A stretch of 64,000 bases of DNA from Candidatus Koribacter versatilis Ellin345 (GTDB taxonomy: Bacteria; Acidobacteriota; Terriglobia; Terriglobales; Acidobacteriaceae). The position numbers and the translations under genes were made by a program. Location of the stretch: the NCBI RefSeq assembly GCF_000014005.1, contig NC_008009.1, positions 5,146,001 to 5,210,000 of the forward strand, in the 5' to 3' direction. Shown in pieces: positions 17,005 to 25,346 of this stretch. Each line of letters begins with the position of its first letter. The first letter of the stretch is position 1. The notes beneath the pieces were generated by a model. It did no database searches, had not been told where the DNA came from, and was given only the letters and a program-made list of their open reading frames with translations.

Positions 17005-19277
17005 AATGGCCAATCCACTCGCAGCAACATCGCATCGCGCGAATAATTCCGCGGCGTCGCGCCGTCAAACTGCCGCACATAAAAACTCGCCGACCGCGAC
17101 AACCGCGGAACACTAAAGCTCTGCGCCGTAAACCGCCCCCAAAGATTCCTATCGTTGTCCGGACCCCACCCCTGGTCCGCCCCACGCACCTCGAACCCGC
17201 CTCCGCTCGGCGGCGCCAGATGCGTCGCAATCGTCACCTGCGATGCCAGCACCTGCGTGATCTCCGCATCTTTCACCGGCGCCAGCGTCCAGTTCCCCGG
17301 ACTCACCGCTCCTACCACCGGCAATTTCAGTTTCGCAGTATCGAAACTCAGCGACAGTGACTCCGCCGCATCATTCGCAAATCGAAGCCGATACTCGCAC
17401 CGGTCCTCACGCAACTCTCGAACTGCAACATCTACCTCTCTGACGATCGCAGTGAACGAAGCCTCCTGCGACGGCGCATTCACCTGCACCGCATCGCCCG
17501 GACGCACATCCGTCGCTCCCAGAAAATCGCCCCACACCGCGTACGTCCCAGACCACGCCGTCTGTGTCGCGTCCTCCAACAGCGCTCGCGCGCCATTCGC
17601 GCAATCGCCGGCTGTGTGCGCCTCCGGCACTAGCAGTCCCCGCACGCACGACCGCACCCCGTCGTCACTCCCATTCGCCATCGCCGCGACTGACGCCTCA
17701 TCCCGCTGCTCCGCTTTCGAAGCCGCTCCCGTCCGATACGTGACGACGATCTGCTCCGTTGGCGCTGGTACCTGCGCAGCCATGAAGTACAAATCCGTCG
17801 TCGTCACACGACACTCGCCGCCATCCGCCAGCGCGCCCTGCAGCCGCGTCACGAATCCATCACCCGGAAACTCGCTCCGCACCACGGTTCCGCCATTCCG
17901 GCGCATCCGCGTGTACGCTACGTTGCAGTGCAGATCGCTTCCGTTCATCAGCGCATAGTTGCAGAATCCCGCAACATTCTTCAGCACGTCGTCATACAGC
18001 ACCGTCGAGGCCGCCGCCATCGTCGCCGGGCTTGTCGGGTCCACGTCATGTACCTCCAGCACTACCCGCGCATCCGAAGCAACGCTTGCTCCGCCAACTC
18101 CCGCTCCCGCCGCGTGCGCCGACGAATGGAATACCTGCCCCATCCGCCGCGCCTGCTCCGCAAACACTCGCGTCGTCAGCTGATACTGGTGTCCCGCCGT
18201 CGTCGTAATCGTAGGTCCCGTCGCCGCACCATTCACCACGCCCTGGAGTACTGACTGAGCGCCGCTCTTCGCGACATTGAACCCCGCCACGCACTTCGCG
18301 CCATCGAACAATCCGCCGAGCATCCCCCCGCTCGCTCCCGAAAACTCAAAGCTCCCATGCTGAATAACAATCCCGCCCGCAATCTCCACCATTTCCACAA
18401 GCTGCACGGAAGCCGCACCATTCGCCGTCAACATTCCATCGCCCACCGATGCCGTCGACCCCGCTCCATTCGCCCACAGCACCGGATTCAGCCCGTCTCC
18501 CGGGAACTCATCCTCAAACACCGTGTGGTCAATCGTTCCCATCGGCGACGCCGCCAGCGGGAAACTCAGCGTCAGCCCATCGCCTTCGAAATACTCCTTC
18601 ACATACGTGCGCGGCTCGAATCCGCCCACCAGCGTTACATCGTTCAACGAGCAAGGTTGGGCCGCCACCGCTAGCCCCGCGCGATTGCAATTCTTCTGCG
18701 CCTCATCAATCGTCACCGTCCGCTCGCCCACCGGCGCAAACGAAATCGCCCCATCCTCTGCGCAATAAACTGCCCGTGACCGCCGCGCCAGTTCCGACAC
18801 CTGCTCCGACCATGCGCGCTGCACCTCCGCCGTATACGCCGGAACTACATCGCAATCCGCTACACCGCTCGTATCAAACTTTGCCGCAGCAACATCCTCT
18901 GTCATCTGCCGTACGATCGCACCCGCCTTGCGTGCGACATAAGGCATTCGCTGCGGCAGCACCTTCTTGTCCAGCAACCACTCATCGCTCGCGCACAGCA
19001 GCGTGTACCGCGCCACCGCTGCGCCGGTCATGCGCCCCAAATATTCGTACTGCGGATGCTGCGCCACATAGCCCGCGAACAATGTCGTCCCATCGCTCTT
19101 CTTCAGCCACACCCGAGAACCCTGTCGTGGCGCGATACCTTCCGCCATCACCAGCCGCGCCTTCATCGCCGACGCCTTATTCAATCGCCGCGCGACCGTC
19201 GGCAGCATCTCCGCATCCAAGTACTGCGTATAATCCACCGTCCCCAGCATGTCGAAGTTGTCTATCATCAATTGCAT
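17001..19277 (-). CDS. Phage baseplate/tail-fibre-like protein
   Basis: A 758-residue protein. The N-terminal region (DNFDMLGTVDYTQYL ... LWLLDKKVLPQRMPYVARKAG, to about residue 300) resembles tail-associated baseplate-hub proteins that begin a receptor-binding complex. The middle (about 275-420) has a jelly-roll/LamG-like look (EFPGDGLNPVLW, GSFEFSGASGGMLGGLFDG), and the C-terminal part includes PGDAVQVNAPSQEAS and the final SFYVRQFDGATPRNYSRDAML. A second EFPGDGF motif near 480 suggests a repeated carbohydrate-binding unit. The function is inferred from position after the tail-tube-like gene. The start at 19277 follows GGGGAGAGATT. Confidence 0.6.
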   Translation of the reverse strand: MQLMIDNFDMLGTVDYTQYLDAEMLPTVARRLNKASAMKARLVMAEGIAPRQGSRVWLKKSDGTTLFAGYVAQHPQYEYLGRMTGAAVARYTLLCASDEWLLDKKVLPQRMPYVARKAGAIVRQMTEDVAAAKFDTSGVADCDVVPAYTAEVQRAWSEQVSELARRSRAVYCAEDGAISFAPVGERTVTIDEAQKNCNRAGLAVAAQPCSLNDVTLVGGFEPRTYVKEYFEGDGLTLSFPLAASPMGTIDHTVFEDEFPGDGLNPVLWANGAGSTASVGDGMLTANGAASVQLVEMVEIAGGIVIQHGSFEFSGASGGMLGGLFDGAKCVAGFNVAKSGAQSVLQGVVNGAATGPTITTTAGHQYQLTTRVFAEQARRMGQVFHSSAHAAGAGVGGASVASDARVVLEVHDVDPTSPATMAAASTVLYDDVLKNVAGFCNYALMNGSDLHCNVAYTRMRRNGGTVVRSEFPGDGFVTRLQGALADGGECRVTTTDLYFMAAQVPAPTEQIVVTYRTGAASKAEQRDEASVAAMANGSDDGVRSCVRGLLVPEAHTAGDCANGARALLEDATQTAWSGTYAVWGDFLGATDVRPGDAVQVNAPSQEASFTAIVREVDVAVRELREDRCEYRLRFANDAAESLSLSFDTAKLKLPVVGAVSPGNWTLAPVKDAEITQVLASQVTIATHLAPPSGGGFEVRGADQGWGPDNDRNLWGRFTAQSFSVPRLSRSASFYVRQFDGATPRNYSRDAMLLRVDWPL

Positions 19278-19304
19278 CTAATCTCTCCCCGGAGCCGAGT
19301 TCGC

Positions 19305-19616
19305 ATGACTGATCGCGAAACCGAACACGTCGTCGCGTTGCAAACCGCTCTCACCGCAAAATTCACCGAGCTCGGATTCCCCGCCGGCCCCGACCTCGGC
19401 AACCTCGTCCATCACCTCTCCGAAATCGCCGCCCTCGGCCAAACCTTCTCCCAGGAATCCCTGCCGCTCCTGCTCTCCCTCTCCACCGACCACCGCCAGT
19501 CCTTCGCCACGTTGATCGCGCAAATCAAACACGACCTCGATTCCATCCGCGACGCCATTACCGACGCCGACGCCCCTCTAGCCGACCTCCTCGCCCACCT
19601 CGCCCACGAGCAGTAA
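19305..19616 (+). CDS. 103-aa helical hypothetical protein in phage cluster
   Basis: A plus-strand gene starting only 27 bp from the divergent start of the baseplate-like gene. The product is helix-rich (TEHVVALQTALTAKFTEL ... IKHDLDSIRDAI) and acidic, with no recognised domain. Codon use is strongly C-ending like real plus-strand genes here, and GGAG lies 10 bp before the ATG. Its promoter must lie inside the divergent gene. It occupies the position where a tape-measure gene or its chaperone is expected in siphophages, but on the opposite strand. The function is unknown. Confidence 0.55.
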   Translation: MTDRETEHVVALQTALTAKFTELGFPAGPDLGNLVHHLSEIAALGQTFSQESLPLLLSLSTDHRQSFATLIAQIKHDLDSIRDAITDADAPLADLLAHLAHEQ

Positions 19617-19652
19617 CCGCGCCCCGTAATTGCGACGCGGCAATATCCCTCT

Positions 19653-19704
19653 GTCATCCTGAGCGAAGCGTGCGAAGCACGCGAAGTCGAAGGATTCCTG
19701 TCCT
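19653..19704 (+). repeat. A-family repeat
   Basis: GTCATCCTGAGCG, stem GCGTGCGAAGCACGC, then AGTCGAAGGATTCCTGTCC. It lies 37 bp after the 103-aa gene. The rest of the 314-bp gap before the cold-shock gene holds no other gene; TACAAT at 19821 may be part of the cold-shock promoter. Confidence 0.85.
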
Positions 19705-19930
19705 CTCCCGGACCTATCGGGATACGACTCTTCCCCGGCCCAAACCCGCGCTCCGCCCCCCAAAGCCCCTCCCAAAGAGCCCTCCAACCGTCCTAATGGG
19801 TTCCCACTAGACACGTGCGGTACAATCATTTCCGCGTTTGACGAACGGACGTGCAGTACCTGCTGTTCAGCCTGTACACACCCTCCGCTTCACCTAACGT
19901 ACAAATCAACAAAAAGGAATTTGCATCACC

Positions 19931-20131
19931 ATGGAGCAAGGAACAGTAAAGTGGTTTAACGACGCTAAAGGTTATGGCTTCCTCACCCGTCAAAGCGGCG
20001 AGGATGTCTTCGTGCATTTCTCCGCCATCCAGTCCAAGGGCTTTCGCAGCCTTCAGGAAGGTCAGACGGTTTCCTTCAGCGTCGTAAAAGGTCCAAAGGG
20101 TCTACAGGCCGAGAACGTGCAGATCGTGTAA
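19931..20131 (+). CDS. Cold-shock protein (CspA family)
   Basis: A 66-residue single-stranded nucleic-acid-binding OB-fold protein that acts as an RNA chaperone. RNP1 (KGYGFL, residues about 13-18) and RNP2 (VFVHFS, about 26-31) are both intact, and the full length equals the family norm. GGAATTT precedes the ATG, and a leader of roughly 100 nt from a possible -10 TACAAT at 19821 would fit the long 5' UTRs of csp genes. A strong terminator follows at 20157. It is a plus-strand gene inside the minus-strand phage cluster between tail genes, so either a phage cargo gene or host DNA that splits the cluster. Confidence 0.97.
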   Translation: MEQGTVKWFNDAKGYGFLTRQSGEDVFVHFSAIQSKGFRSLQEGQTVSFSVVKGPKGLQAENVQIV

Positions 20132-20156
20132 CAGCACGTCCCCAGCTTGCATTTCG

Positions 20157-20187
20157 AAAAGGGCAGCCCCCACCAGGCTGCCCTTTT
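20157..20187 (+). terminator. Intrinsic terminator of the cold-shock gene
   Basis: A 12-bp perfect stem, AAAAGGGCAGCC/GGCTGCCCTTTT, with a 7-nt loop, 26 bp after the stop codon. It ends in TTTT and, with A-rich left arm, could work in both directions. Confidence 0.92.
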
Positions 20188-20209
20188 CGCATGCACTAAT
20201 GTTCCCTCT

Positions 20210-20264
20210 GTCATGCTGAGCGCAGTCGCGCATAAGCGCGACGGAGTCGAAGCACCCCTATCCC
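20210..20264 (+). repeat. A-family repeat with TCGCGC stem
   Basis: GTCATGCTGAGCG, stem TCGCGCATAAGCGCGA, then AGTCGAAGCACCCCTATC. It has the constant A flanks but an inner stem unrelated to the GTGCGC type. Confidence 0.82.
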
Positions 20265-20345
20265 CTCCCGATTGCCTGCGAGAGCGCTCCCCAAAATTCC
20301 CTTCGTGAACCTTCGAGTCCTCCGTGGTGAAAGCTTTTGCTTTTT

Positions 20346-21317
20346 CTAAAACGCCGCTGCACTCTCAGAAGGAAGGTAACTTCTCCAGCACACGCACGCT
20401 TCGCCATCTATCCCGTCCACCATCGGCATCGCCCGAAACACCGCCTTCAACGTCCTTCCCACAATCGGTGACGCAATCTCTTTCACCCCTTCCGCCGCTC
20501 CGCCCAACACCTGCAACCGCGGATAGAAGAAACAGATCTGCCCTCCCGAATCGGATGGCATCACAAACACCGCCGACCACTCCTGGAAGTAGCTGCCTCC
20601 CTCACGGTCAACAAATCCCGCAACTTTCTGCACCGCCGCGTTCACCTGCGGATCGCCCCCCGGCAACGCCTGCGCCAGCACCAGTGAAGTCGCAGTCTTC
20701 GATTGCACCCGCCCCACGTTGAACGTCGCACGACGAGTGAAGTCCATATCGCGCATCACGCCGTCGTTCGCCGGCACGTAAGCCGCCGCAATTCCCGATC
20801 CCACATATCCGGCCTCGCCGCGATAATCCACATCCACCGCAACCAATTCCCCAGCGGCAAACCCCGCCAGTGCCGCAGCCTCCAGCACCAACTGCGTCGC
20901 CGTGGATCCCGCCATCAGTGTGCTCGCCACTGCCGCCTGTCCCCCGCACGGCTGCAACGATCCCCCAACTCCCGCGAGCACGTTGTAGTGCACGGACCCT
21001 CCGGCCAGCGCCATCTGCAGCTTGCCCCAATTCAAAAACTCGCACTCCACCCGCGCATCAATCGCTGAACGATACTGTGCCGCCACTGCGCCACTCTCGC
21101 CTGTGCGCACCGCATTCACCGCAGTCTGCGGCGTGCGCGCAAAGTTCTCCACGCAGCCAAGATCGATCCACGGTTTCGTCGGCGCATCCGGATCAAACCC
21201 CGTGCATGGATCGAAAATTGCCGGCGTCCCATTCACGCGATCCACCGGCGCGAAGTATGCCCGCACGCTCCGCCCAATCGGATGCATCTGCGATTGCAAA
21301 ACCGGCGCCGTGCTCAT
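20346..21317 (-). CDS. Putative phage tail-tube-like protein
   Basis: A 323-residue protein placed directly after the head-joining genes, where the major tail protein is expected. It has an N-terminal SVRAYFAPVDR segment and many short beta-like stretches (VECEFLNWGKLQMALAGGSVHYNVL, GFAAGELVAVDVDYRGEAGYVG, RLQVLGGAAEGVKEI). No homologue could be named with certainty, and the assignment rests on synteny and on similarity in style to tail-tube proteins. The start at 21317 overlaps the previous gene's stop codon (ATGA), indicating coupling. Confidence 0.5.
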   Translation of the reverse strand: MSTAPVLQSQMHPIGRSVRAYFAPVDRVNGTPAIFDPCTGFDPDAPTKPWIDLGCVENFARTPQTAVNAVRTGESGAVAAQYRSAIDARVECEFLNWGKLQMALAGGSVHYNVLAGVGGSLQPCGGQAAVASTLMAGSTATQLVLEAAALAGFAAGELVAVDVDYRGEAGYVGSGIAAAYVPANDGVMRDMDFTRRATFNVGRVQSKTATSLVLAQALPGGDPQVNAAVQKVAGFVDREGGSYFQEWSAVFVMPSDSGGQICFFYPRLQVLGGAAEGVKEIASPIVGRTLKAVFRAMPMVDGIDGEACVCWRSYLPSESAAAF

Positions 21318-21805
21318 GCCGCACACTCCGGGTAGAAGTACACCGCCATCGTCGCCGCACGCCCGAGCATCGTCGCCGTCTGTGTCAGCGGCCCCAACTC
21401 CGGCGCTGCCCAGAACACCTTCGACCCCAACCCGCACGCCGTCGTCCGCGAATAGTCCAGCTTCGGTGTCTGCTGCGGCGAGGTGATCGCCATCAGTTCC
21501 GCGTCCATCGTTGCCAGCGAGCGTCCACGATCGCCCTCACCGCCATCGCATCCGCACGTGCGATACCGCACTGTCACGTCCGCCTTAAATATTCGCGACT
21601 TCACTTCCGTCGCTTCGCTCAACGGACGCACGTTCCCCCACTCCATGCAAAATGCCTCCGCCGGATGCGCGCACTCACCTGCCTCGTTCTCCGATACAAG
21701 CAATCCCGGCCGCACTTCGCCCGCCACCACCACCGTCCGCTCCGGATTCACCTGTTGCAACCGCGCACATAGCGCCATGTAAAAACTGTCTTTCGCTGCC
21801 TGCAT
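21314..21805 (-). CDS. Phage head-tail joining/tail-completion-type protein
   Basis: A 163-residue protein with an amphipathic N-terminal helix (AAKDSFYMALCARLQQVNP), a beta-rich middle (RTVVVAGEVRPGLLVSENE, KADVTVRYRTCGCDGG) and YSRTTACGLGSKVFWAAPEL near the C-terminus. It is unassigned by itself, but its place between the 138-aa protein and the tail-tube-like gene fits a tail-completion or minor tail protein. It starts 2 bp past the previous gene and overlaps the next start by 4 bp. A longer upstream frame merely shadows the 138-aa gene. Confidence 0.5.
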   Translation of the reverse strand: MQAAKDSFYMALCARLQQVNPERTVVVAGEVRPGLLVSENEAGECAHPAEAFCMEWGNVRPLSEATEVKSRIFKADVTVRYRTCGCDGGEGDRGRSLATMDAELMAITSPQQTPKLDYSRTTACGLGSKVFWAAPELGPLTQTATMLGRAATMAVYFYPECAA

Positions 21806-21807
21806 CT

Positions 21808-22224
21808 CTAAACCTCCGCCGTCACGCGATACACGTACTCCACGCCCGCCAGGAACTCCGCCTGCACATTCGTAATCCGCAGCAGCGTTCCTTCGTGCAT
21901 GATTCCGCGCGCTCCCGCCAGCCATTGCGTTCCGCTCGGTTCGCCTTCTTGCTCCGCGAATTTGCGCACCACGCGCGCCGGCATCACGATTTTCAATTTC
22001 ATCGCGGCCGGCGGTACGCATTCCGCGCTCACCACCGCCGGCCCGACCACCACATCGTTGTATTGCGGCAGCGCCTGTCCCAACTGCCGCTGTTGCAATG
22101 TCCCCGTCTTTTGCGACACCCGGATCACATGCACATTCGTCGCGCCCACCGCGCGCAGCATCGCCTCCGCCGCGCGCGCCATCGCAAATCCTCTCGCCGC
22201 CGATGCCCCCATCGCATCCAGCAT
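21808..22224 (-). CDS. Phage head-closure/joining-type protein
   Basis: A 138-residue protein with a helical N-terminus (AARGFAMARAAEAMLRAVG) and a beta-rich remainder (VHVIRVSQKTG, VVVGPAVVSAECVPPAAMKLKIVMPARVV, EGTLLRITNVQAEFLAGVEYVYRV). By position after a gp6-like connector it may be the head-closure protein or neck component. No signature motif confirms it. The TGATG overlap with the connector stop codon suggests translational coupling. Confidence 0.5.
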   Translation of the reverse strand: MLDAMGASAARGFAMARAAEAMLRAVGATNVHVIRVSQKTGTLQQRQLGQALPQYNDVVVGPAVVSAECVPPAAMKLKIVMPARVVRKFAEQEGEPSGTQWLAGARGIMHEGTLLRITNVQAEFLAGVEYVYRVTAEV

Positions 22225-22811
22225 CAGCCCACCTTCTGCGCCACATAAGGCGCCAGCAACTCGCGCACCGACTCATCCAGCAGCGAATCGCGGAAATAGT
22301 CCACCCGCATGGTGTCGATCTTGCTCGTCTTTACGTTCAGCGCCGGTGTCGCCACCGCATTGCGCACAATCTGCGCGCACGCATGCTTCACCGCATCGGG
22401 AACCTGCGCCCACCCCGCGGTGTACGTGATCTCCAGTTCATCGAACGTGAATCCCAGCATCGTGGAGATCACGTTCACTTCGCCCGTCTCCGCAAACGTA
22501 TCGAGCGACGACGTATCCATCGCCGTCCAGGTCCCCGGGATCCCAAACACCGCCGCCACGTCCGCCATCTCTCCGCGCCGCGCCTGCGAAAACCTCCCGC
22601 GCGTGCTCACCACTTGGGCCAGCGGCAAATACGAAAGCCGCACCGTCCGCGCCCCCGGCAGCACCCGCACCCGCTCCACATACTGCGTCTGCTCCAGCGA
22701 CGGCCTCTTGCAATGCGCATCGATCATCGTCGATGCCATCTCCACCCAAACATCCGGCACCGCCGGATCCAACCCATACTGCGAATACTCCGAAGCATCG
22801 AGATAACTCAT
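22224..22811 (-). CDS. Phage gp6-like head-tail connector protein
   Basis: A 195-residue protein resembling HK97 gp6-like connectors: an N-terminal helix region starting SYLDASEYSQYGLDPAVPD, the WVEMASTMIDAHCKRPSL helix, a beta hairpin with RVRVLPGARTVRLSYLPL, and the C-terminal LLDESVRELLAPYVAQKVG helix typical of family members. It would form the ring that links portal to tail. The start at 22811 has GGGGAGATGCGGGG upstream; the longer frame runs into repeat DNA. It is separated from the capsid gene by 283 bp filled with a C-D composite repeat. Confidence 0.72.
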   Translation of the reverse strand: MSYLDASEYSQYGLDPAVPDVWVEMASTMIDAHCKRPSLEQTQYVERVRVLPGARTVRLSYLPLAQVVSTRGRFSQARRGEMADVAAVFGIPGTWTAMDTSSLDTFAETGEVNVISTMLGFTFDELEITYTAGWAQVPDAVKHACAQIVRNAVATPALNVKTSKIDTMRVDYFRDSLLDESVRELLAPYVAQKVG

Positions 22812-22858
22812 CCCCGCATCTCCCCAATCTCTGTAGTTCCGCGTGAAGTTTCCACGGC

Positions 22859-22897
22859 CGGGTGCCCCATGTCTCGCGCCTTTCGAGACGTGGGGAT
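22859..22897 (+). repeat. C-family hairpin
   Basis: CGGGTGCCCCATGTCTCGCG, then CCTTTCGAGACGTGGGG, the stem GTCTCG/CGAGAC inside CCCCA/TGGGG. A pyrimidine-rich linker joins it to the D element at 22959. Confidence 0.85.
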
Positions 22898-22958
22898 GTT
22901 CACTCCGTCCCACCCGCATTTCGCGCTCATCGAGGAACCCTCTCCCCCACACCATCGC

Positions 22959-23082
22959 AAGGCCGAAGGCCGGCCACGCTTCTAAGCACGACGCGCCAGC
23001 GTCGTGAACGCTCTCTCCAAAAACAGAAAGCCTGCTTTAGCAGGCGACACGGCAACGCTCGCGAGGCGCCAACCTCGCGAGC
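22959..23082 (+). repeat. D-family four-hairpin element (copy D2)
   Basis: Hairpins in the same order as copy D1: GGCCGAAGGCC; CACGACGCGCCAGCGTCGTG; AGCCTGCTTTAGCAGGC; GCTCGCGAGG...CCTCGCGAGC. The last stem ends 12 bp before the capsid stop codon. Stem 3 differs at paired positions from D1 and D3, which is compensatory change. Confidence 0.85.
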
Positions 23083-23094
23083 AAAGCCAACCTC

Positions 23095-24066
23095 CTATCG
23101 ATGCACCTGCACCGCGGCATGCGCATAACTCGCGCCCTTCACCACCACGCCGCCAAACTTCACCACGACCAACTGCGACGCCAAATTCCCCGACAGTCCC
23201 AACTGGAACACCCGCGGATTCGCATCCGTCAGCCAGTGGTACTCGATCATGTCTTCCTGCACGATGTAAGCCGGCAGCACCGCAGTCCCGCTGCCCGGCG
23301 TGCCCGTGTAACCCAGCGACCAATCCGGAATCAGCGGCAACTCGCCGGCCTGCGTGGCCAGCGTCTTCACCTTGTATCCAGCCGTGATCTCCGAAGTCGA
23401 AAGCACAACGTTGAACTCCGACTTCATCTCGCGATCGAGCAGATCGAGCAGCACCGGGTTCGCATAAATCGCCGACGGACGGCACTCGTAATTCGAATTC
23501 GCGACCATGCTCGCAATCTGCGATTTGAGCGCATCCACAATCGAATCCGTAGTCGCGACCGAAGTAATGTTGCCGCCGCTCGTGATCTGGTTCGCAACGC
23601 CGTAGTACTGCGTCGTGGTCGGTGCACTCAGCGACGTATCGTTGCCGTTCCACAGCGCAACATCATGCGTGCGCATCAAGCCACTGACGGCGTCCGCCAG
23701 GTCCTTCGCTTGCAGATAAGCGAACTGGCTCTGCTGTGCGCCGACTTCCAGGTCGAACAGGTTGTAGTTGATCTGCGAAACCATCGCCTTCAGCGGCACC
23801 GAACGCTCCACCCGTGTCGGTGACGAAACCGTCGCAACAATCGTTCGCGGATCAACAAACGCGTTGCCGGCGGAAGGAGCCGCAATCGCCGTCTCCTCGA
23901 AGAACCGCGACGGATGCCCGGTTGCCGGAACCTGCTTGATGCGCTGCCCAAACACGCCGCGGCGCCGGACAATGTCCGTAATCTCCGACTGATAGCGGTT
24001 CACTTCCACCGCACCCGGTCCCATGAAATCCGCCGCCGCATGCAAATCAATAAACTGTGTCTTCAT
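23095..24066 (-). CDS. HK97-type major capsid protein
   Basis: A 323-residue capsid protein of the HK97 gp5-like fold. Recognisable features are the N-arm region (DIVRRRGVFGQRIKQVPAT), the E-loop-like RVERSVPLKAMVSQINYNLFDLE, the RTHDVALWNGNDTSLSAP core, the spine-helix/P-domain part DALKSQIASMVANSNYECRPSA with the YANPVLLDLLDRE motif, and a C-terminal A-domain strand ending VVVKFGGVVVKGASYAH. The usual proteolytic delta domain is not obvious, consistent with a separate scaffold upstream. The start at 24066 has AAAAGGAGAAGTGGGA. An own terminator lies upstream at 24106, so it probably has its own promoter. Confidence 0.85.
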   Translation of the reverse strand: MKTQFIDLHAAADFMGPGAVEVNRYQSEITDIVRRRGVFGQRIKQVPATGHPSRFFEETAIAAPSAGNAFVDPRTIVATVSSPTRVERSVPLKAMVSQINYNLFDLEVGAQQSQFAYLQAKDLADAVSGLMRTHDVALWNGNDTSLSAPTTTQYYGVANQITSGGNITSVATTDSIVDALKSQIASMVANSNYECRPSAIYANPVLLDLLDREMKSEFNVVLSTSEITAGYKVKTLATQAGELPLIPDWSLGYTGTPGSGTAVLPAYIVQEDMIEYHWLTDANPRVFQLGLSGNLASQLVVVKFGGVVVKGASYAHAAVQVHR

Positions 24067-24105
24067 TCCCACTTCTCCTTTTCGAAAAAGAAACCCCAAA
24101 ACAAA

Positions 24106-24128
24106 ACGGCGAGCTCAAAGCCCGCCGT
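24106..24128 (-). terminator. Hairpin between putative scaffold and capsid genes
   Basis: Stem ACGGCG/CGCCGT (24106-24111 and 24123-24128). Read on the minus strand it is followed by TTTTGTTTT. It would stop transcription from the upstream head genes into the capsid gene. Confidence 0.6.
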
Positions 24129-24138
24129 CCCCACTCCT

Positions 24139-24198
24139 GTCATCCTGAGCGAAGAATCCGGACACCGATCCGGATTCGCAGTCGAAGGACCCCTATCG
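24139..24198 (+). repeat. A-family repeat with AATCCGG stem
   Basis: GTCATCCTGAGCG flank, inner stem AATCCGGACACCGATCCGGATT, then CAGTCGAAGGACCCCTATC. It shares a nearly identical inner stem with the inverted copy at 60109, about 36 kb away. Confidence 0.85.
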
Positions 24199-24318
24199 GT
24201 TCCGGAATGCGTCGGCTCCAAAATGCGTCAGTTCCCCAACGCGTCGGTTCCCAATGCCTCCTCCGGAACGATCCGAAAATTCCCTTCGTGCCCCTTCGTG
24301 GTAAAAGTTTTTTGCGGT

Positions 24319-24633
24319 CTACCGCAAAACCCCAGCCCGCGCCAATTCCGCCTTCACCGCGATCCGCTGCTCCACGCTCAATCCCACAAGCGCCTTTTCG
24401 ACAGCCGACTCCTCGTAATGCTCCACGCCACTCTTCGCCAGCAGCGAAGCAATCACCGGCGAAATCGTCTTCCGCTGCGAAGCTTCCGCCTTCACTTCGA
24501 CCGCAGCCTTGTCCTCCACGCACGCCACAATGCGATCCACTTTCGCATTCAGCGCCTCATACTGCGCCTCAATCCGTCCCATTACGCTCTCCAACTTATC
24601 CAGCGCTGCCGTAACCTTCTCATCCATAGTCAT
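24319..24633 (-). CDS. Putative phage scaffold-type protein
   Basis: A 104-residue, charged, helical protein with a coiled-coil N-terminal half (VTAALDKLESVMGRIEAQYEALNAKVDRIVACV) and a C-terminal helical region SPVIASLLAKSGVEHYEESAVEKALVGLSVE. It lies between the prohead protease and the capsid gene, the usual place of a scaffolding or delta-domain protein, and its size fits. This is positional inference; no sequence signature exists. The start at 24633 is an ATG preceded by AGGAGATTG. Confidence 0.55.
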   Translation of the reverse strand: MTMDEKVTAALDKLESVMGRIEAQYEALNAKVDRIVACVEDKAAVEVKAEASQRKTISPVIASLLAKSGVEHYEESAVEKALVGLSVEQRIAVKAELARAGVLR

Positions 24634-24653
24634 CAATCTCCTTAACTGTTGTT

Positions 24654-24815
24654 GTCATCCTGAGCGAAGCACGCGAAGCGTGCGCAGTCGAAGGACCCCT
24701 GTCCTCTCCACAACGCGTCGTTCCACCCTCGCCCGGCGCAGCCACCACACTCTTCCCCTCACCACTACACTCTCTTGTCATCCAGAGGAGCGCAGCGACG
24801 AAGGATCTGCTTTTC
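24654..24815 (+). repeat. Composite A-B repeat element
   Basis: A module 24654-24705 (stem CACGCGAAGCGTG), linker with CGGCGCAGCCACCACAC, B module 24774-24815 (CTTGTCATCCAGAGGAGCG ... GGATCTGCTTTTC). The B module abuts the prohead-protease stop codon at 24816. Confidence 0.86.
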
Positions 24816-25307
24816 CTACTCGAGACCAAACGCCGTCTCGCGATACGCCGCCTTCTCCCGCTTCAACACCGCTGCCCCCGTGAATGCAAACTCCGTCACC
24901 GCCCACACCCCGCGCGACGCCTCACACACTCGCGCATCGGCAATCTCGTAGCTCATCCCCAGGTCGTAAGACGACGCAATCTCTCCCACCACCTCGGGAA
25001 AATCGTGCGCGAACAAATGTCCCGACACTTCCACCCGATCGCCCACCAACTCCGCGGAAGTAATCACGCCAATCTTCCGTCGCGCGTCGTGCCCATCCAT
25101 CAAAGGCGTGTAATCCACCGCCATCCCCAGCAATGAATTCATCGCCCGCTCGGTAGCCGCCCGCGTCAGAATCACACGATTCCCCCGCGCCCCCGAAGGC
25201 GCCCGATCGCTAGCCCTCCCCACAACCGTCAACACTCCCCGAAACCCGCGCCGATTCGGATGCCCCGTCACTACAGGCATCTCCAGCGCCATCGCCTCCA
25301 CTTCCAT
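24816..25307 (-). CDS. Prohead (HK97-type) serine protease
   Basis: A 163-residue maturation protease that would cleave scaffold and capsid during head assembly. It matches the U35/S78-type phage protease pattern: an N-terminal strand (RGFRGVLTVVGRASDRAPSG), PLMDGHDARRKIGVITSAEL with the likely catalytic His (about residue 93), and SSYDLGMSYEI with the likely Ser (about residue 125), then FTGAAVLKREKAAYRETAF. The residue choice is inferred from family pattern and not tested. The gene follows the portal by 39 bp, start ATG at 25307 after GGGAGGAGGACTGA. Confidence 0.78.
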   Translation of the reverse strand: MEVEAMALEMPVVTGHPNRRGFRGVLTVVGRASDRAPSGARGNRVILTRAATERAMNSLLGMAVDYTPLMDGHDARRKIGVITSAELVGDRVEVSGHLFAHDFPEVVGEIASSYDLGMSYEIADARVCEASRGVWAVTEFAFTGAAVLKREKAAYRETAFGLE

Positions 25308-25346
25308 TCAGTCCTCCTCCCAAAATTCCTTCGTGTCCTTCGTGTT

